Assembly (NCBI RefSeq): GCF_001742185.1
Contig: NZ_CP015750.1
Location: forward strand, 3,100,001-3,164,000
Direction of reading: 5' to 3'
DNA: 64,000 bases
DNA from: Pectobacterium wasabiae CFBP 3304
Lineage (GTDB): Bacteria; Pseudomonadota; Gammaproteobacteria; Enterobacterales; Enterobacteriaceae
Numbering within the stretch: the first letter of the stretch is position 1; each line of letters opens with the position of its first letter. The notes beneath the pieces are model-generated. The model made no database searches. It saw only the letters and a list, made by a program, of their open reading frames with translations, and had not been told where the DNA came from. Shown piece by piece: positions 49,271 through 59,830 of this stretch. The position numbers and the translations under genes were made by a program.

Positions 49271-50377
49271 ATGGCGAATACCTTATCCCCTTTCCGTGCC
49301 GATATCGTCGGCAGTTTCTTGCGTCCAGCAGCGATTAAGCAGGCACGTCTTCAGCATCAAGCAGGCGAGATTGATGCTGCCGCGCTGCGCAACATTGAAG
49401 ATCGTGAGATTCTGCGGGTGGTAGAAAAGCAGCGTGAAGCTGGCTTGCAGATAGTGACGGATGGTGAGTTGCGTCGTTCCTGGTGGCACTTTGACTTCTT
49501 TGCTGATTTGCACGGCGTAGAGCGCTATGAAGCTGACCACGGTATTCAATTCAACGGCATTCAGACCAAATCCCATGCGATTCGTGTCGTGGATAAAGTG
49601 AGTTTTAACCCTCAGCACCCGATGCTCGACCATTTTCGCTACCTGAACAGCATTTCTGGCGATGCCGTCGCTAAAATGACGATTCCTAGCCCTAGCGTGA
49701 TGCATTTTCGCGGTGGACGAAAAGCGATTGATGCGACGGTTTACCCCGATCTGGCCGCCTACTTCGACGATTTGGCGCAAACCTGGCGCGACGCGATCCA
49801 CGCATTTTATGACGCTGGCTGCCGCTTCCTGCAATTGGATGACACCGTGTGGGCCTACCTGTGCTCTGACGATCAAAAACGTCAGATCCGTGAGCGTGGC
49901 GAAGATCCAGACCAACTGGCTCGGACCTATGCTGATGTCCTGAACAAAGCCTTGGCTGATAAACCTGCCGATCTGGTTATCGGTTTACACGTATGTCGCG
50001 GTAATTTCCGTTCGACCTGGATTTCTGAAGGTGGGTATGAGCCTGTTGCAGAAATTCTGTTTGGTGAAGTGAATGTCGATGCATTTTTCCTGGAATACGA
50101 TACTGAGCGTGCGGGTGGATTTGAGCCGCTGCGTTTTGTGAAGCCGGGCCATCAGCAGGTTGTGCTGGGACTGATCACCACGAAGAACGGCGAGTTGGAA
50201 GAGGCTGAAGTGGTGCAGGCACGCATCGCGGAAGCGGCAAAGTATGTCGATCTCAGCCAGATTTGCCTGAGCCCGCAGTGTGGTTTTGCGTCAACGGAAG
50301 AGGGCAATAGCCTGACGGAAGAGCAACAGTGGAATAAGTTGAAGCTTGTCGTGGATATCGCTAATCGCGTGTGGTAA
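49271..50377 (+). CDS. MetE-like cobalamin-independent methyltransferase (single C-terminal domain)
   Basis: A 368-residue protein equivalent to the C-terminal catalytic barrel of MetE (the full enzyme has about 750 residues), similar to YxjG/YxjH of Bacillus. Zinc ligands are visible as H-x-C in GLHVCRGN, a Glu in FFLEYDTERAG and the Cys in LSPQCGFAS; LQLDDTVWAYL resembles the folate/substrate loop. It likely transfers a methyl group to homocysteine, with an unknown methyl donor. Tandem met boxes upstream independently support a methionine-pathway role. ATG at 49271 (AGGAG upstream) is preferred over 49244. A terminator follows. Confidence 0.88.
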   Translation: MANTLSPFRADIVGSFLRPAAIKQARLQHQAGEIDAAALRNIEDREILRVVEKQREAGLQIVTDGELRRSWWHFDFFADLHGVERYEADHGIQFNGIQTKSHAIRVVDKVSFNPQHPMLDHFRYLNSISGDAVAKMTIPSPSVMHFRGGRKAIDATVYPDLAAYFDDLAQTWRDAIHAFYDAGCRFLQLDDTVWAYLCSDDQKRQIRERGEDPDQLARTYADVLNKALADKPADLVIGLHVCRGNFRSTWISEGGYEPVAEILFGEVNVDAFFLEYDTERAGGFEPLRFVKPGHQQVVLGLITTKNGELEEAEVVQARIAEAAKYVDLSQICLSPQCGFASTEEGNSLTEEQQWNKLKLVVDIANRVW

Positions 50378-50418
50378 CACCGATGAAGTAACCTTATTTT
50401 CATAATGGGATATACAGA

Positions 50419-50446
50419 GGCTGGATCATTCGATCCGGCCTTTTTT
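50419..50446 (+). terminator. terminator of the MetE-like gene
   Basis: GGCTGGATC / GATCCGGCC arms (one G-T wobble) with a 4-base loop and T6 tail. Confidence 0.92.
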
Positions 50447-50724
50447 GTGGCTGTTATCCTGCTTTCTACCTGCGACGTTTTTGTGCAATATGTTTTTTTT
50501 ATGATCGAACAACGCATTTTATGCCGTTTTTTATCAGTTTTATTGCAATGAAATATCGATAAATGCGCAAATCATGTGTTATGCAAATCATGATAAACCA
50601 ATTTATATTCTTATTTTTTAGTATAAGTAGGATAGATACTCTGGTTTTTAGATCTCTGCTTGTCTTTTTACGCTATAAACGGTTTACTTAGCACCCAATA
50701 TGGCTGTGCAAAAAATAACTCCTC

Positions 50725-50745
50725 TATACTCGTCATACTTCACAT
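50725..50745. repeat. possible left-end relic of the dispersed element (copy F)
   Basis: TATACTCGTCATACTTCA matches the left end TATACCCGTCATACTTCA at all but one position. No convincing right end was found downstream. Confidence 0.4.
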
Positions 50746-50853
50746 CGCCGGAGTGTTGGCATCATGCTTCAGGCCATCCGTTTGCGAACGGCTTCTGACG
50801 GCGATAAACGACACAATTTTTTATCGATTTGATACAGGCAACACGACATAACT

Positions 50854-52173
50854 ATGAGCCATCGTTTAACTTCCAAAGATATTGTGGCATTAGGTTTTAT
50901 GACCTTTGCTTTATTCGTGGGGGCAGGAAATATCATTTTCCCGCCTATGGTGGGATTGCAGGCAGGAGAGCACGTTTGGACTGCGGCAATCGGCTTCCTG
51001 CTGACGGCGGTTGGCCTACCTGTGCTGACTGTCATCGCCCTTGCCCGAGTTGGCGGCGGCGTCGATGCGCTAAGCTCGCCGATTGGTAAAAAGGCCGGTG
51101 TGGTCTTGGCTACCGTGTGCTATCTGGCTGTTGGGCCACTGTTCGCGACGCCGCGCACGGCAACCGTCTCGTTTGAAGTCGGTTTGGCTCCTTTGGTTGG
51201 TAATGGTGCGTCCCCTCTGTTGATTTATAGCCTGATTTATTTTGCTATCGTCATCGGGATTTCTCTGTATCCGGGCAAACTGCTGGATACGGTCGGCCAT
51301 GTGCTGGCACCGTTGAAGATCATCGCTCTGGCGGTATTGGGTATTGCCGCCGTGCTGTGGCCCGTTGGGACACCGATCCCTGCGACAGAAGCGTATGAGC
51401 ATCTGCCGTTCTCTAATGGCTTTGTTAACGGCTATCTGACGATGGATACGTTGGGCGCGATGGTCTTTGGTATCGTAATCGTTAATGCGGCACGCTCACG
51501 TGGGGTGACAAGCTCAGTGCTGCTGACGCGTTACACCGTATGGGCTGGGTTAATCGCGGGCATTGGCCTGACGCTGGTCTATTTGAGCCTGTTCCAGCTT
51601 GGTTCTGTCAGTGGTGAACTGGTGCCGCAGGCGCTGAATGGGGCAGAGATTCTCCATGCTTATGTGCAACACACGTTCGGTAACATGGGAAGCAGCTTCC
51701 TGGCGTTGTTAATCTTTATCGCGTGTCTGGTGACGGCGGTGGGCTTAACCTGTGCGTGTGCTGAATTCTTTGCGCAATATCTGCCGTTGTCCTATCGCAC
51801 GCTGGTATTTGTGCTGGGAATGTTCTCGATGGTAGTGTCCAATCTTGGCTTGAGCCACCTGATTCAACTTTCTATTCCGGTGCTGACAGCGATTTATCCG
51901 CCTTGTATCATTCTGGTTTTACTGAGCTTTACGCTCCGTTGGTGGAATAGCGCTTCACGTATTGTGGCACCCGTTATGTTAGTCAGCCTGTTATTTGGCA
52001 TGATTGATGGTATAAAATCATCGGCTTTCAAGTCGCTGTTGCCAGAGTGGAGCCTCAATTTGCCACTGAGTGAGCAAGGATTGGCCTGGTTGCCACCGTC
52101 GCTGCTGGTTTTATTGGTTGCAGTGATTTACGACAGACTGTGTGGTCGTCAGGAAGTTACGGTACATCAATAA
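50854..52173 (+). CDS. brnQ: branched-chain amino acid transporter BrnQ
   Basis: A 439-residue inner-membrane Na+/H+-coupled carrier for leucine, isoleucine and valine (LIVCS family) with about 12 membrane segments. Family segments include [69 protein letters not shown] and [16 protein letters not shown]. It sits between phoBR and proY as in E. coli, here separated from phoR by the PstS-like and MetE-like genes. It ends with its own terminator. Confidence 0.97.
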   Translation: MSHRLTSKDIVALGFMTFALFVGAGNIIFPPMVGLQAGEHVWTAAIGFLLTAVGLPVLTVIALARVGGGVDALSSPIGKKAGVVLATVCYLAVGPLFATPRTATVSFEVGLAPLVGNGASPLLIYSLIYFAIVIGISLYPGKLLDTVGHVLAPLKIIALAVLGIAAVLWPVGTPIPATEAYEHLPFSNGFVNGYLTMDTLGAMVFGIVIVNAARSRGVTSSVLLTRYTVWAGLIAGIGLTLVYLSLFQLGSVSGELVPQALNGAEILHAYVQHTFGNMGSSFLALLIFIACLVTAVGLTCACAEFFAQYLPLSYRTLVFVLGMFSMVVSNLGLSHLIQLSIPVLTAIYPPCIILVLLSFTLRWWNSASRIVAPVMLVSLLFGMIDGIKSSAFKSLLPEWSLNLPLSEQGLAWLPPSLLVLLVAVIYDRLCGRQEVTVHQ

Positions 52174-52236
52174 TATCGTTCATACCTGATAGCGCTGGGG
52201 ATATCTTACTGCTCCAGCACTGCGTTAGGTTTCTGC

Positions 52237-52270
52237 ACCACAGGTATCTGCCTGTGGTTTTTCTTTTTGT
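52237..52270 (+). terminator. terminator of brnQ
   Basis: ACCACAGG / CCTGTGGT arms with a 6-base loop, then a T-rich tail TTTTTCTTTTT. Confidence 0.9.
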
Positions 52271-52305
52271 AATGTTTTTCTCTTATAAGACAGGGTTGCT
52301 TATCA

Positions 52306-53682
52306 ATGGAACAACCATCTTCCAAGCTCAAGCGTGGGTTAAGCACGCGGCATATCCGCTTTATCGCCCTTGGCTCGGCGATCGGAACCGGTCTGTTTTA
52401 TGGTTCTGCTAGCGCGATCCAAATGGCGGGTCCCAGCGTGTTGCTGGCTTACCTGATTGGTGGGATTGTCGCGTATATCATCATGCGCGCACTGGGCGAA
52501 ATGTCGGTGCATAACCCGCAGTCCAGCTCGTTTTCTCGCTATGCGCAGGATTATCTCGGGCCGTTAGCGGGATATATCACCGGCTGGACCTACTGCTTTG
52601 AGATGCTGATTGTCGCCATTGCCGATGTGACTGCGTTTGGTATCTACATGGGCGTCTGGTTCCCTGCTGTGCCGCACTGGGTATGGGTCTTGAGCGTGGT
52701 GCTTATCATTGGTGCCATCAACCTGATGAATGTGAAAGCCTTTGGCGAACTGGAGTTTTGGCTCTCTTTCTTCAAAGTCGCCACCATTATCATCATGATT
52801 GCTGCCGGGATCGGCATCATTATCTGGGGCATTGGCAACGGTGGCGAACCCACCGGCATCCATAATCTGTGGACTAATGGCGGGTTCTTCAGTAACGGGG
52901 TGATGGGGATGATCCTATCGCTACAGTTGGTGATGTTTGCCTATGGCGGGGTAGAGATTATCGGAATCACTGCCGGTGAGGCCAAAGACCCACATAAATC
53001 CATCCCTCGTGCGATTAACTCTGTACCGTGGCGTATTCTGGTGTTCTATGTTGGTACGCTATTCGTCATTATGTCGATTTACCCGTGGAATCAGGTAGGC
53101 ACCAACGGTAGCCCGTTTGTGTTGACGTTCCAGCATATGGGTATTACGGCGGCGGCAGGTATTCTGAATTTTGTCGTGATTACCGCGTCGCTGTCGGCAA
53201 TTAACAGCGACGTCTTCGGCGTAGGCCGTATGCTGCACGGGATGGCGGAGCAGGGCCATGCACCGAAAGTGTTTAGCCGCATTTCTAAACGCGGTATTCC
53301 GTGGGTAACGGTGGTCGTGATGATGATGGCACTGCTGGTAGCGGTGTACCTGAATTACATTATGCCTGGCAAAGTATTCCTGGTGATTGCTTCACTAGCC
53401 ACCTTTGCGACGGTATGGGTGTGGATCATGATTCTGTTCTCTCAGATCGCCTTCCGTCGCCGTCTAAGTGCTGATGAAGTCAAGGCACTGGCGTTCCCGC
53501 TGCGTGGGGGGATCGCGACCTCCGCGTTCGGTATCATCTTCCTGTTCTTTATCATCGGTTTGATTGGCTACTTCCCGGATACCCGTGTGTCGCTGTATGT
53601 CGGCATCATTTGGATACTGGTGCTTTTAGTGGGCTATGTCTGGAAGAAGAAGCGTCAGAACGCGGTAGCGGCACAGAATTAA
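52306..53682 (+). CDS. proY: APC-family amino acid permease ProY
   Basis: A 458-residue permease of the amino acid-polyamine-organocation superfamily, about 12 membrane segments, nearly collinear with E. coli ProY (457), a cryptic proline transporter. Start [20 protein letters not shown] contains the unwound TM1 substrate motif (GSAIGTGLF); others are [60 protein letters not shown] and [22 protein letters not shown]6 run at 53506-53511 is in the right frame. A different amino acid as real substrate is possible. No clear terminator follows. Confidence 0.93.
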   Translation: MEQPSSKLKRGLSTRHIRFIALGSAIGTGLFYGSASAIQMAGPSVLLAYLIGGIVAYIIMRALGEMSVHNPQSSSFSRYAQDYLGPLAGYITGWTYCFEMLIVAIADVTAFGIYMGVWFPAVPHWVWVLSVVLIIGAINLMNVKAFGELEFWLSFFKVATIIIMIAAGIGIIIWGIGNGGEPTGIHNLWTNGGFFSNGVMGMILSLQLVMFAYGGVEIIGITAGEAKDPHKSIPRAINSVPWRILVFYVGTLFVIMSIYPWNQVGTNGSPFVLTFQHMGITAAAGILNFVVITASLSAINSDVFGVGRMLHGMAEQGHAPKVFSRISKRGIPWVTVVVMMMALLVAVYLNYIMPGKVFLVIASLATFATVWVWIMILFSQIAFRRRLSADEVKALAFPLRGGIATSAFGIIFLFFIIGLIGYFPDTRVSLYVGIIWILVLLVGYVWKKKRQNAVAAQN

Positions 53683-53780
53683 GTTAGTCGTTTGCATCAG
53701 AAGAAGCGCTCCGACTGTCCGTTGACAAACCTATTTGTCGAATGAAAACGGGAGTATCGGAATAGAAGAGTAAAGCGTTT

Positions 53781-53796
53781 GCGCCATGGATGGCGC
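53781..53796. repeat. short perfect inverted repeat after proY
   Basis: GCGCCAT-GG-ATGGCGC, followed by AATTCGAGCTTACAGGGACG, between convergent proY and ybdG. It may be part of an intergenic repeat or a processing hairpin; only one copy is in the window. Confidence 0.35.
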
Positions 53797-53913
53797 AATT
53801 CGAGCTTACAGGGACGTACTTGCAGCGTCTTTACGATCTATTCGTTACTCCCGCAATACGGACTTTGTTAGTAACCTCTGCGCTTCCATTGGAGCATTTT
53901 TTTGTGCCTATTT

Positions 53914-55188
53914 TTACGATTCCGGCGTAGTCATTTGCTGCGCCATGACCCGCATATCGTGGCCGGTTGGGATTTGATGAATGCGGAGATCGAACTCCGG
54001 TAAGATCGCAAAGATATGGTCGAAAATATCAGACTGAATACTTTCGTAATCAACCCAGGCGGTGGTGTTGGTAAACGCATAAATTTCCAGCGGCACCCCT
54101 TCTGACGTTGGCGCAAGCTGGCGTACCATCAGCGTCATCCCTTTATGAATTCCCGGATGGGTGCGTAGATAAACCTGAAGGTAGGCGCGGAACGTGCCTA
54201 AATTTGTTAGACGACGGCCGTTCAGCGGCGATGTCAGATCGGAATCTGACTGTGCGTTGTGTTGCTCCAACTCGCTCTTCTTGTTCTGAATATACGCTGA
54301 CAGTAGTTTGCTGCGCAGCAAACGCGCCTGTTCATCTTCCGTCATAAAATGCACGCTGGTGGTATCGATATTGATACTACGCTTGATGCGCCGCCCCCCG
54401 GATTCCGACATCGAACGCCAGTTCTTGAAAGAGTCGGACACCAGCGAATAGGTGGGAATGGTGGTGACGGTATTGTCCCAGTTTTTCACTTTTACCGTTG
54501 TCAGCCCGATGTCGATAACGGCACCGTCAGCGCCATATTTCGGCATTTCGAGCCAGTCTCCCAGCGTTAGCATATCGTTGGCGGAAAGTTGGATACCAGC
54601 GACGAGCCCCATAATCGGATCTTTGAACACCAACATCAGCACGGCGGCCATCGCGCCTAAACCACTAATCAGAATCAGCGGCGATTTCCCGATGAGTAGC
54701 GACACGACCATGATACTGATGACGACGGTGGCGATTAGTTTCAGGCTTTGGAAAATACCGCGTAGCGGCAGTTGTGCAGCGGCTTTCGTTCGAGCAGAAA
54801 CATTGAGCAGTACATCAAGTAGCGAGAACAGAGATAGCAGCGCAAAAATCATAATCCACACTTGGGAGCAGATGATAAGCGCTTCACGGGTTTCACTTTG
54901 TGCGGGAAGCCACACAAAGACCTGAATATTGAGGATCACCCCTTGCAGCAAAAAGGCCAGCCGGTTAAACAGGTTGTGTTGTGTCAGCGCCTGCTTCCAC
55001 CCATGACCCTCGGTTTTTCCTGGCTTATTAAGTGAACGTAGAACCATTCTTTTCAGCACAATCTGATGCAAAATCAGATGAATGACGGCAGAAATGAGTA
55101 ATATCAGCCCAAGAACAATCAGTAACGCAATGATGCCAGCGTGTTGTATCTCTGCTTCTCCCAGCCACAGCGCGAGGTTTTGTTGCAT
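53914..55188 (-). CDS. ybdG: MscS-family mechanosensitive channel YbdG (MscM type)
   Basis: A 424-residue inner-membrane channel that opens at high membrane tension. Five hydrophobic segments in the first 200 residues; the pore-helix and beta-domain region reads [40 protein letters not shown] and [20 protein letters not shown], almost identical to E. coli YbdG, and the C-terminal domain keeps [17 protein letters not shown] and [19 protein letters not shown]. Start at 55188 is supported by AGGAG; a longer reading from 55230 is rejected. It replaces malZ at this position relative to E. coli. Confidence 0.93.
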   Translation of the reverse strand: MQQNLALWLGEAEIQHAGIIALLIVLGLILLISAVIHLILHQIVLKRMVLRSLNKPGKTEGHGWKQALTQHNLFNRLAFLLQGVILNIQVFVWLPAQSETREALIICSQVWIMIFALLSLFSLLDVLLNVSARTKAAAQLPLRGIFQSLKLIATVVISIMVVSLLIGKSPLILISGLGAMAAVLMLVFKDPIMGLVAGIQLSANDMLTLGDWLEMPKYGADGAVIDIGLTTVKVKNWDNTVTTIPTYSLVSDSFKNWRSMSESGGRRIKRSINIDTTSVHFMTEDEQARLLRSKLLSAYIQNKKSELEQHNAQSDSDLTSPLNGRRLTNLGTFRAYLQVYLRTHPGIHKGMTLMVRQLAPTSEGVPLEIYAFTNTTAWVDYESIQSDIFDHIFAILPEFDLRIHQIPTGHDMRVMAQQMTTPES

Positions 55189-55337
55189 GCGTTCTCCTTT
55201 TATGCCAATGAATCTGTCGTGCGTTAACACGATGTGACGTTAAGGCTAAGGATTTAGCGCATCGAGTCAACCCTTTGTATTTTTTTGGATCGCGTAGAGA
55301 AGGTGAGTCGTGGGGAAATGATGAGGGAGACATCACG

Positions 55338-55368
55338 AAAAAAAAGCCAGTCGCATAGCAACTGGCTT
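55338..55368 (-). terminator. terminator of the peroxiredoxin gene
   Basis: On the minus strand AGCCAGT-N9-ACTGGCT followed by T8 (the A-run 55338-55345 on the plus strand), 37 bp after the peroxiredoxin stop. Confidence 0.9.
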
Positions 55369-55404
55369 GATTGTCACATTACCCATGAAGGCAACGCTGG
55401 GGGA

Positions 55405-56007
55405 TTACAGTTTGTCCGCGTTTTCAGACAGGTATTTTGCTACGCCATCTGGTGACGCGCCCATACCGGATTTCCCTTTTTCCCACTGTGCCGGACAGAC
55501 TTCGCCGTGCTCTTCGTGGAATTGCAGCGCGTCAACGGTACGCAGCATTTCGTCGATGTTACGTCCCAGCGGCAGATCGTTCACTACCTGATGGCGAACT
55601 ACGCCATTTTTGTCGATCAGGAAAGAACCACGCAGTGCAACACCCGCTTCTGGGTGCTCAATGCCGTAGGCCTTCTGGATTTCGCGCTTAATGTCAGCAA
55701 CCATCGCATATTGCACTTCGCCGATGCCGCCTTTGTCCACAGGGGTGTTACGCCATGCGTTGTGAACAAACTCGGAATCGAAAGAAACCCCAACCACTTC
55801 TACGCCGCGTTTCTTGAACTCGGCATAGCGGTGATCGAAAGCAATCAGCTCTGATGGACAAACGAAGGTGAAGTCCATCGGCCAGAAGAAGATCACGGCA
55901 GCTTTACCGTTGATGTGCTTCTTCAGGTTGAAATTTTCGACGATTTCGCCACTGCCTAAAACGGCAGCAGCAGTGAAGTCAGGGGCTTGACGAGTTACCA
56001 GGACCAT
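55405..56007 (-). CDS. 2-Cys peroxiredoxin (AhpC/TsaA, Prx1 type)
   Basis: A 200-residue typical 2-Cys peroxiredoxin that reduces hydrogen peroxide and organic peroxides in the cytosol. Peroxidatic Cys 50 is in MDFTFVCPSE, resolving Cys 171 in HGEVCPAQWEKG, with the Arg of VALRGSFLIDKNG completing the site. The Prx1-type sequence and length (the AhpC type is about 187) suggest thioredoxin as reductant, and no ahpF is adjacent. The C terminus (GVAKYLSENADKL) has the YF-like extension region of robust, easily overoxidised forms, although the exact motif is not seen. An OxyR-type motif lies upstream. Confidence 0.95.
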   Translation of the reverse strand: MVLVTRQAPDFTAAAVLGSGEIVENFNLKKHINGKAAVIFFWPMDFTFVCPSELIAFDHRYAEFKKRGVEVVGVSFDSEFVHNAWRNTPVDKGGIGEVQYAMVADIKREIQKAYGIEHPEAGVALRGSFLIDKNGVVRHQVVNDLPLGRNIDEMLRTVDALQFHEEHGEVCPAQWEKGKSGMGASPDGVAKYLSENADKL

Positions 56008-56111
56008 AATTACTCCTGTAGATAGCGGTTAATGATCGGAAGATGTAAAAAACAGCGATCAGTATAGGGATTCTGTCTGAGTGAATACAGGCAAAGCGAC
56101 CAATCAATGAG

Positions 56112-56148
56112 ATAGCTTTCATCTATTGAACTCATCACTATTTACTTT
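56112..56148. promoter_or_regulatory. OxyR-type binding site before the peroxiredoxin gene
   Basis: ATAGCTTTCATCTAT (56112-56126) fits the OxyR element ATAG-N-T-N3-A-N-CTAT at every fixed base. Seven bases on, ATCACTATTTACTTT is a degenerate second element with correct spacing. A TATACT -10 for the minus strand is at 56061-56066. Confidence 0.6.
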
Positions 56149-56218
56149 CAATAAATCACATTAACCCTTTTTATAGAAAGGGCAATCTGTTATGTAGAAA
56201 AACGGAAGGGTTGTGAGC

Positions 56219-56800
56219 TCACAACTGTTGCGTTTTCGCTAACTGCATCATGCGTGGATAAAATTGCCAGAAGAGTATTTCAAATTGGTGATAGTGCTGC
56301 TCGATATCCTGAAAAGAGCCGGACAATGCGGCTAGCTTCGGGCGTCGTACCGACATTCTGTGCAGCACGTCGGCGATAAACGGCAGTTCCGCATAGCGTG
56401 TCATCCAACGTTCCGGCCACAAATAGAGATTCAGGTTCTGAAAGCGTTCAGGGGTTTGCGCCAGGTGAGGCTCTATTTGTGATTGCGCGTCATCGATAAA
56501 GGTCTGCAAAGGCGTGTTCGGAACCAACTGTAGCCAGTGGCGTGCAAGATAGTGATCCCATAGGACATCCAATGTAATTGGCGAAACGCGGCGGAATTCA
56601 TCGCTGAAATACTGACGCGCCTGTTTGACCTCTGGCAGGCTGTCGGTCAGCGAATCAACGCGGCGATGTAGGCGGATACCCGCGACGATCTCGTCAGCGT
56701 AGCTGTCCTGCGGGTTGCCGCGAACAAAGTCCGCCATCAGGTTCCCTAACAGGGAACTGTCGGCCAGCGTGGCCAGATGAAGGTGTGCAAGAAAATTCAT
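56219..56800 (-). CDS. acpH: ACP phosphodiesterase AcpH
   Basis: A 193-residue HD-type hydrolase that removes the 4'-phosphopantetheine arm from acyl carrier protein. [36 protein letters not shown] and [10 protein letters not shown] provide the His/Asp metal ligands. Same length and sequence layout as E. coli AcpH (YajB). Divergent from queA, as in E. coli. Confidence 0.95.
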   Translation of the reverse strand: MNFLAHLHLATLADSSLLGNLMADFVRGNPQDSYADEIVAGIRLHRRVDSLTDSLPEVKQARQYFSDEFRRVSPITLDVLWDHYLARHWLQLVPNTPLQTFIDDAQSQIEPHLAQTPERFQNLNLYLWPERWMTRYAELPFIADVLHRMSVRRPKLAALSGSFQDIEQHYHQFEILFWQFYPRMMQLAKTQQL

Positions 56801-56828
56801 CGTGACAGTATATACCCTTTCTATGGGG

Positions 56829-56834
56829 TATAAT
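56829..56834 (+). promoter_or_regulatory. queA -10 element
   Basis: A consensus TATAAT about 100 bp before the queA start, overlapping an inverted repeat TATACCC-N8-GGGTATA (56811-56832). No good -35 at standard spacing. The repeat has the same termini as the dispersed element. Confidence 0.45.
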
Positions 56835-56932
56835 GCATTCCGCGACTCAGATGCTTATTTCTTGCAGCCATGCGCTTGCGGCTCTAGACTAGGCCGCCCA
56901 TTTTTAATGTATTAACAGCTAAGTGAATTGCC

Positions 56933-58000
56933 ATGCGTGTTGCCGATTTTTCGTTTGAACTTCCTGAATCATTAATTGCTCACTATCCACAGGCGGAACG
57001 CAGTGGTTGCCGTTTGCTGTCGTTGGACGGGGCGACGGGAGATCTGACGCACGGCGTGTTTACCGATTTGTTGGAAAAACTGAACCCAGGCGATCTGCTG
57101 GTGTTCAATAACACGCGCGTGATTCCGGCACGTTTGTTTGGCCGTAAAGCCAGCGGCGGAAAACTAGAAGTGCTCGTGGAACGCGTGCTGGATGAACACC
57201 GGGTACTCGCACACGTTCGAGCGTCAAAAGCACCAAAACCGGGCACAGAGCTGCTGCTGGGCGATGATGAAAGTGTCAAGGCCACGATGGCGGCTCGTCA
57301 TGACGCACTATTTGAGCTGCATTTCGATGACGCTCGCGATGTTTTGTCGATTCTGAATGATATCGGCCATATGCCGTTGCCACCGTATATCGACAGGCCT
57401 GATGAAGACGCCGATCGTGAGCTTTATCAAACCGTGTATAGTCAGCGCCCCGGTGCTGTTGCTGCGCCGACAGCGGGCTTGCATTTTGATGAGCCAATGC
57501 TAGCTGCGTTGCGCGAGAAGGGCATTGAAATGGCGTTCGTCACGCTGCACGTGGGTGCAGGGACTTTCCAGCCAGTGCGGGTTGATACGATCGAAGATCA
57601 CATCATGCACGCCGAATATGCCGAAGTGCCGCAGGATGTCGTCGATGCCGTTCTGGCGTGCAAAGCGCGAGGAAATCGGGTGATCGCCGTGGGCACGACT
57701 TCGGTTCGCTCACTGGAAAGTGCCGCACAGGCCAGCCAGGATGCGCCGATTTCTCCGTTCTTCGACGATACCAAAATTTTTATCTATCCAGGTTATCACT
57801 ATCGCATTATTGATGCGTTGGTGACCAATTTCCATTTGCCCGAATCGACGTTAATCATGCTGGTGTCCGCCTTCGCCGGTTACCAGAACACGATGTCTGC
57901 CTACCGTGCAGCGGTGGCTGAGCAATATCGTTTTTTCAGCTACGGTGATGCGATGTTTATTACGCACAATCCGATGGCCGAACAGGAAAAAGTAGCATAA
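56933..58000 (+). CDS. queA: S-adenosylmethionine:tRNA ribosyltransferase-isomerase QueA
   Basis: A 355-residue enzyme (E. coli 356) that adds the cyclopentene precursor of queuosine to tRNA from SAM. Family segments: [72 protein letters not shown] and [16 protein letters not shown]. First gene of the queA-tgt-yajC-secD-secF set. Confidence 0.97.
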   Translation: MRVADFSFELPESLIAHYPQAERSGCRLLSLDGATGDLTHGVFTDLLEKLNPGDLLVFNNTRVIPARLFGRKASGGKLEVLVERVLDEHRVLAHVRASKAPKPGTELLLGDDESVKATMAARHDALFELHFDDARDVLSILNDIGHMPLPPYIDRPDEDADRELYQTVYSQRPGAVAAPTAGLHFDEPMLAALREKGIEMAFVTLHVGAGTFQPVRVDTIEDHIMHAEYAEVPQDVVDAVLACKARGNRVIAVGTTSVRSLESAAQASQDAPISPFFDDTKIFIYPGYHYRIIDALVTNFHLPESTLIMLVSAFAGYQNTMSAYRAAVAEQYRFFSYGDAMFITHNPMAEQEKVA

Positions 58001-58219
58001 CCCTAATACCGATCGTTTAAGAACCGAGATACACGGATCGACCACGGGTGAGGCGTCTCTGCGGGAAGCTCATCCCCGTGTTTCTCCTAAAATGGGGCTT
58101 AAGTGACCAGCATTAGGCATAACCCTTGTTTTCTACACAATAGGAACGCCACAGGCCACGCTCTGTCAGGCGTTAATATATCATTATCATCAGACTGTTT
58201 TTCTGGTGTCGGAGGTTAA

Positions 58220-59365
<1,146 letters not shown>

Positions 59366-59473
59366 CGGCCCGTTCGCTATGAATGCATTTTGCTGTGAAG
59401 CGTTTTTATAATTGTAAGGTTGATAATTTATCTTTTTGATAGCTTATCTTTTGACAAAAAAGAGGATATTTAA

Positions 59474-59803
59474 ATGAGTTTTTTCATCTCCGATGCTGTA
59501 GCTGCGACAGGTACTCCGCCTCAGAGTCCGTACACTATGGTTATTATGCTGGCCGTTTTTGGTCTGATTTTTTACTTTATGATCCTACGTCCTCAGCAAA
59601 AACGCGGCAAGGAACACAAAAAGTTAATGGATTCCATCAGCAAGGGCGATGAAGTCTTGACGAGTGGTGGCCTGGTTGGTCGCGTGACCAAAGTGTCCGA
59701 AACGGGCTATATTGCGATTGCGTTGAACGAGACCAATGAAGTGGTTATCAAACGTGATTTCGTGGCTGCCGTGCTGCCGAAGGGCACGATTAAAGCCCTG
59801 TAA
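59474..59803 (+). CDS. yajC: Sec translocon accessory protein YajC
   Basis: A 109-residue single-span inner-membrane protein (E. coli 110) associated with SecDF-YidC. Membrane segment at about 19-38 (MVIMLAVFGLIFYFMILRPQ), the signature PQQKRGKEHKKLMDSISKGD, then a small beta domain with LTSGGLVGRVTKV. AGAGGA precedes the ATG. 27 bp before secD. Confidence 0.97.
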   Translation: MSFFISDAVAATGTPPQSPYTMVIMLAVFGLIFYFMILRPQQKRGKEHKKLMDSISKGDEVLTSGGLVGRVTKVSETGYIAIALNETNEVVIKRDFVAAVLPKGTIKAL

Positions 59804-59830
59804 TTTCTGATTTTCCCGAAGGGAACTGCC

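Larger units (their letters stand above)
50378..50853. other. 476 bp region between the MetE-like gene and brnQ
   Basis: No gene. It contains the terminator at 50419-50446, an AT-rich stretch, and at 50725 a diverged left end of the dispersed element. The brnQ promoter must lie here; no operator is recognised. Confidence 0.55.

Noticed and set aside
53786..53977. 63-codon frame between proY and ybdG
   Set aside because: Overlaps the end of ybdG on the other strand, no recognisable domain or ribosome binding site.
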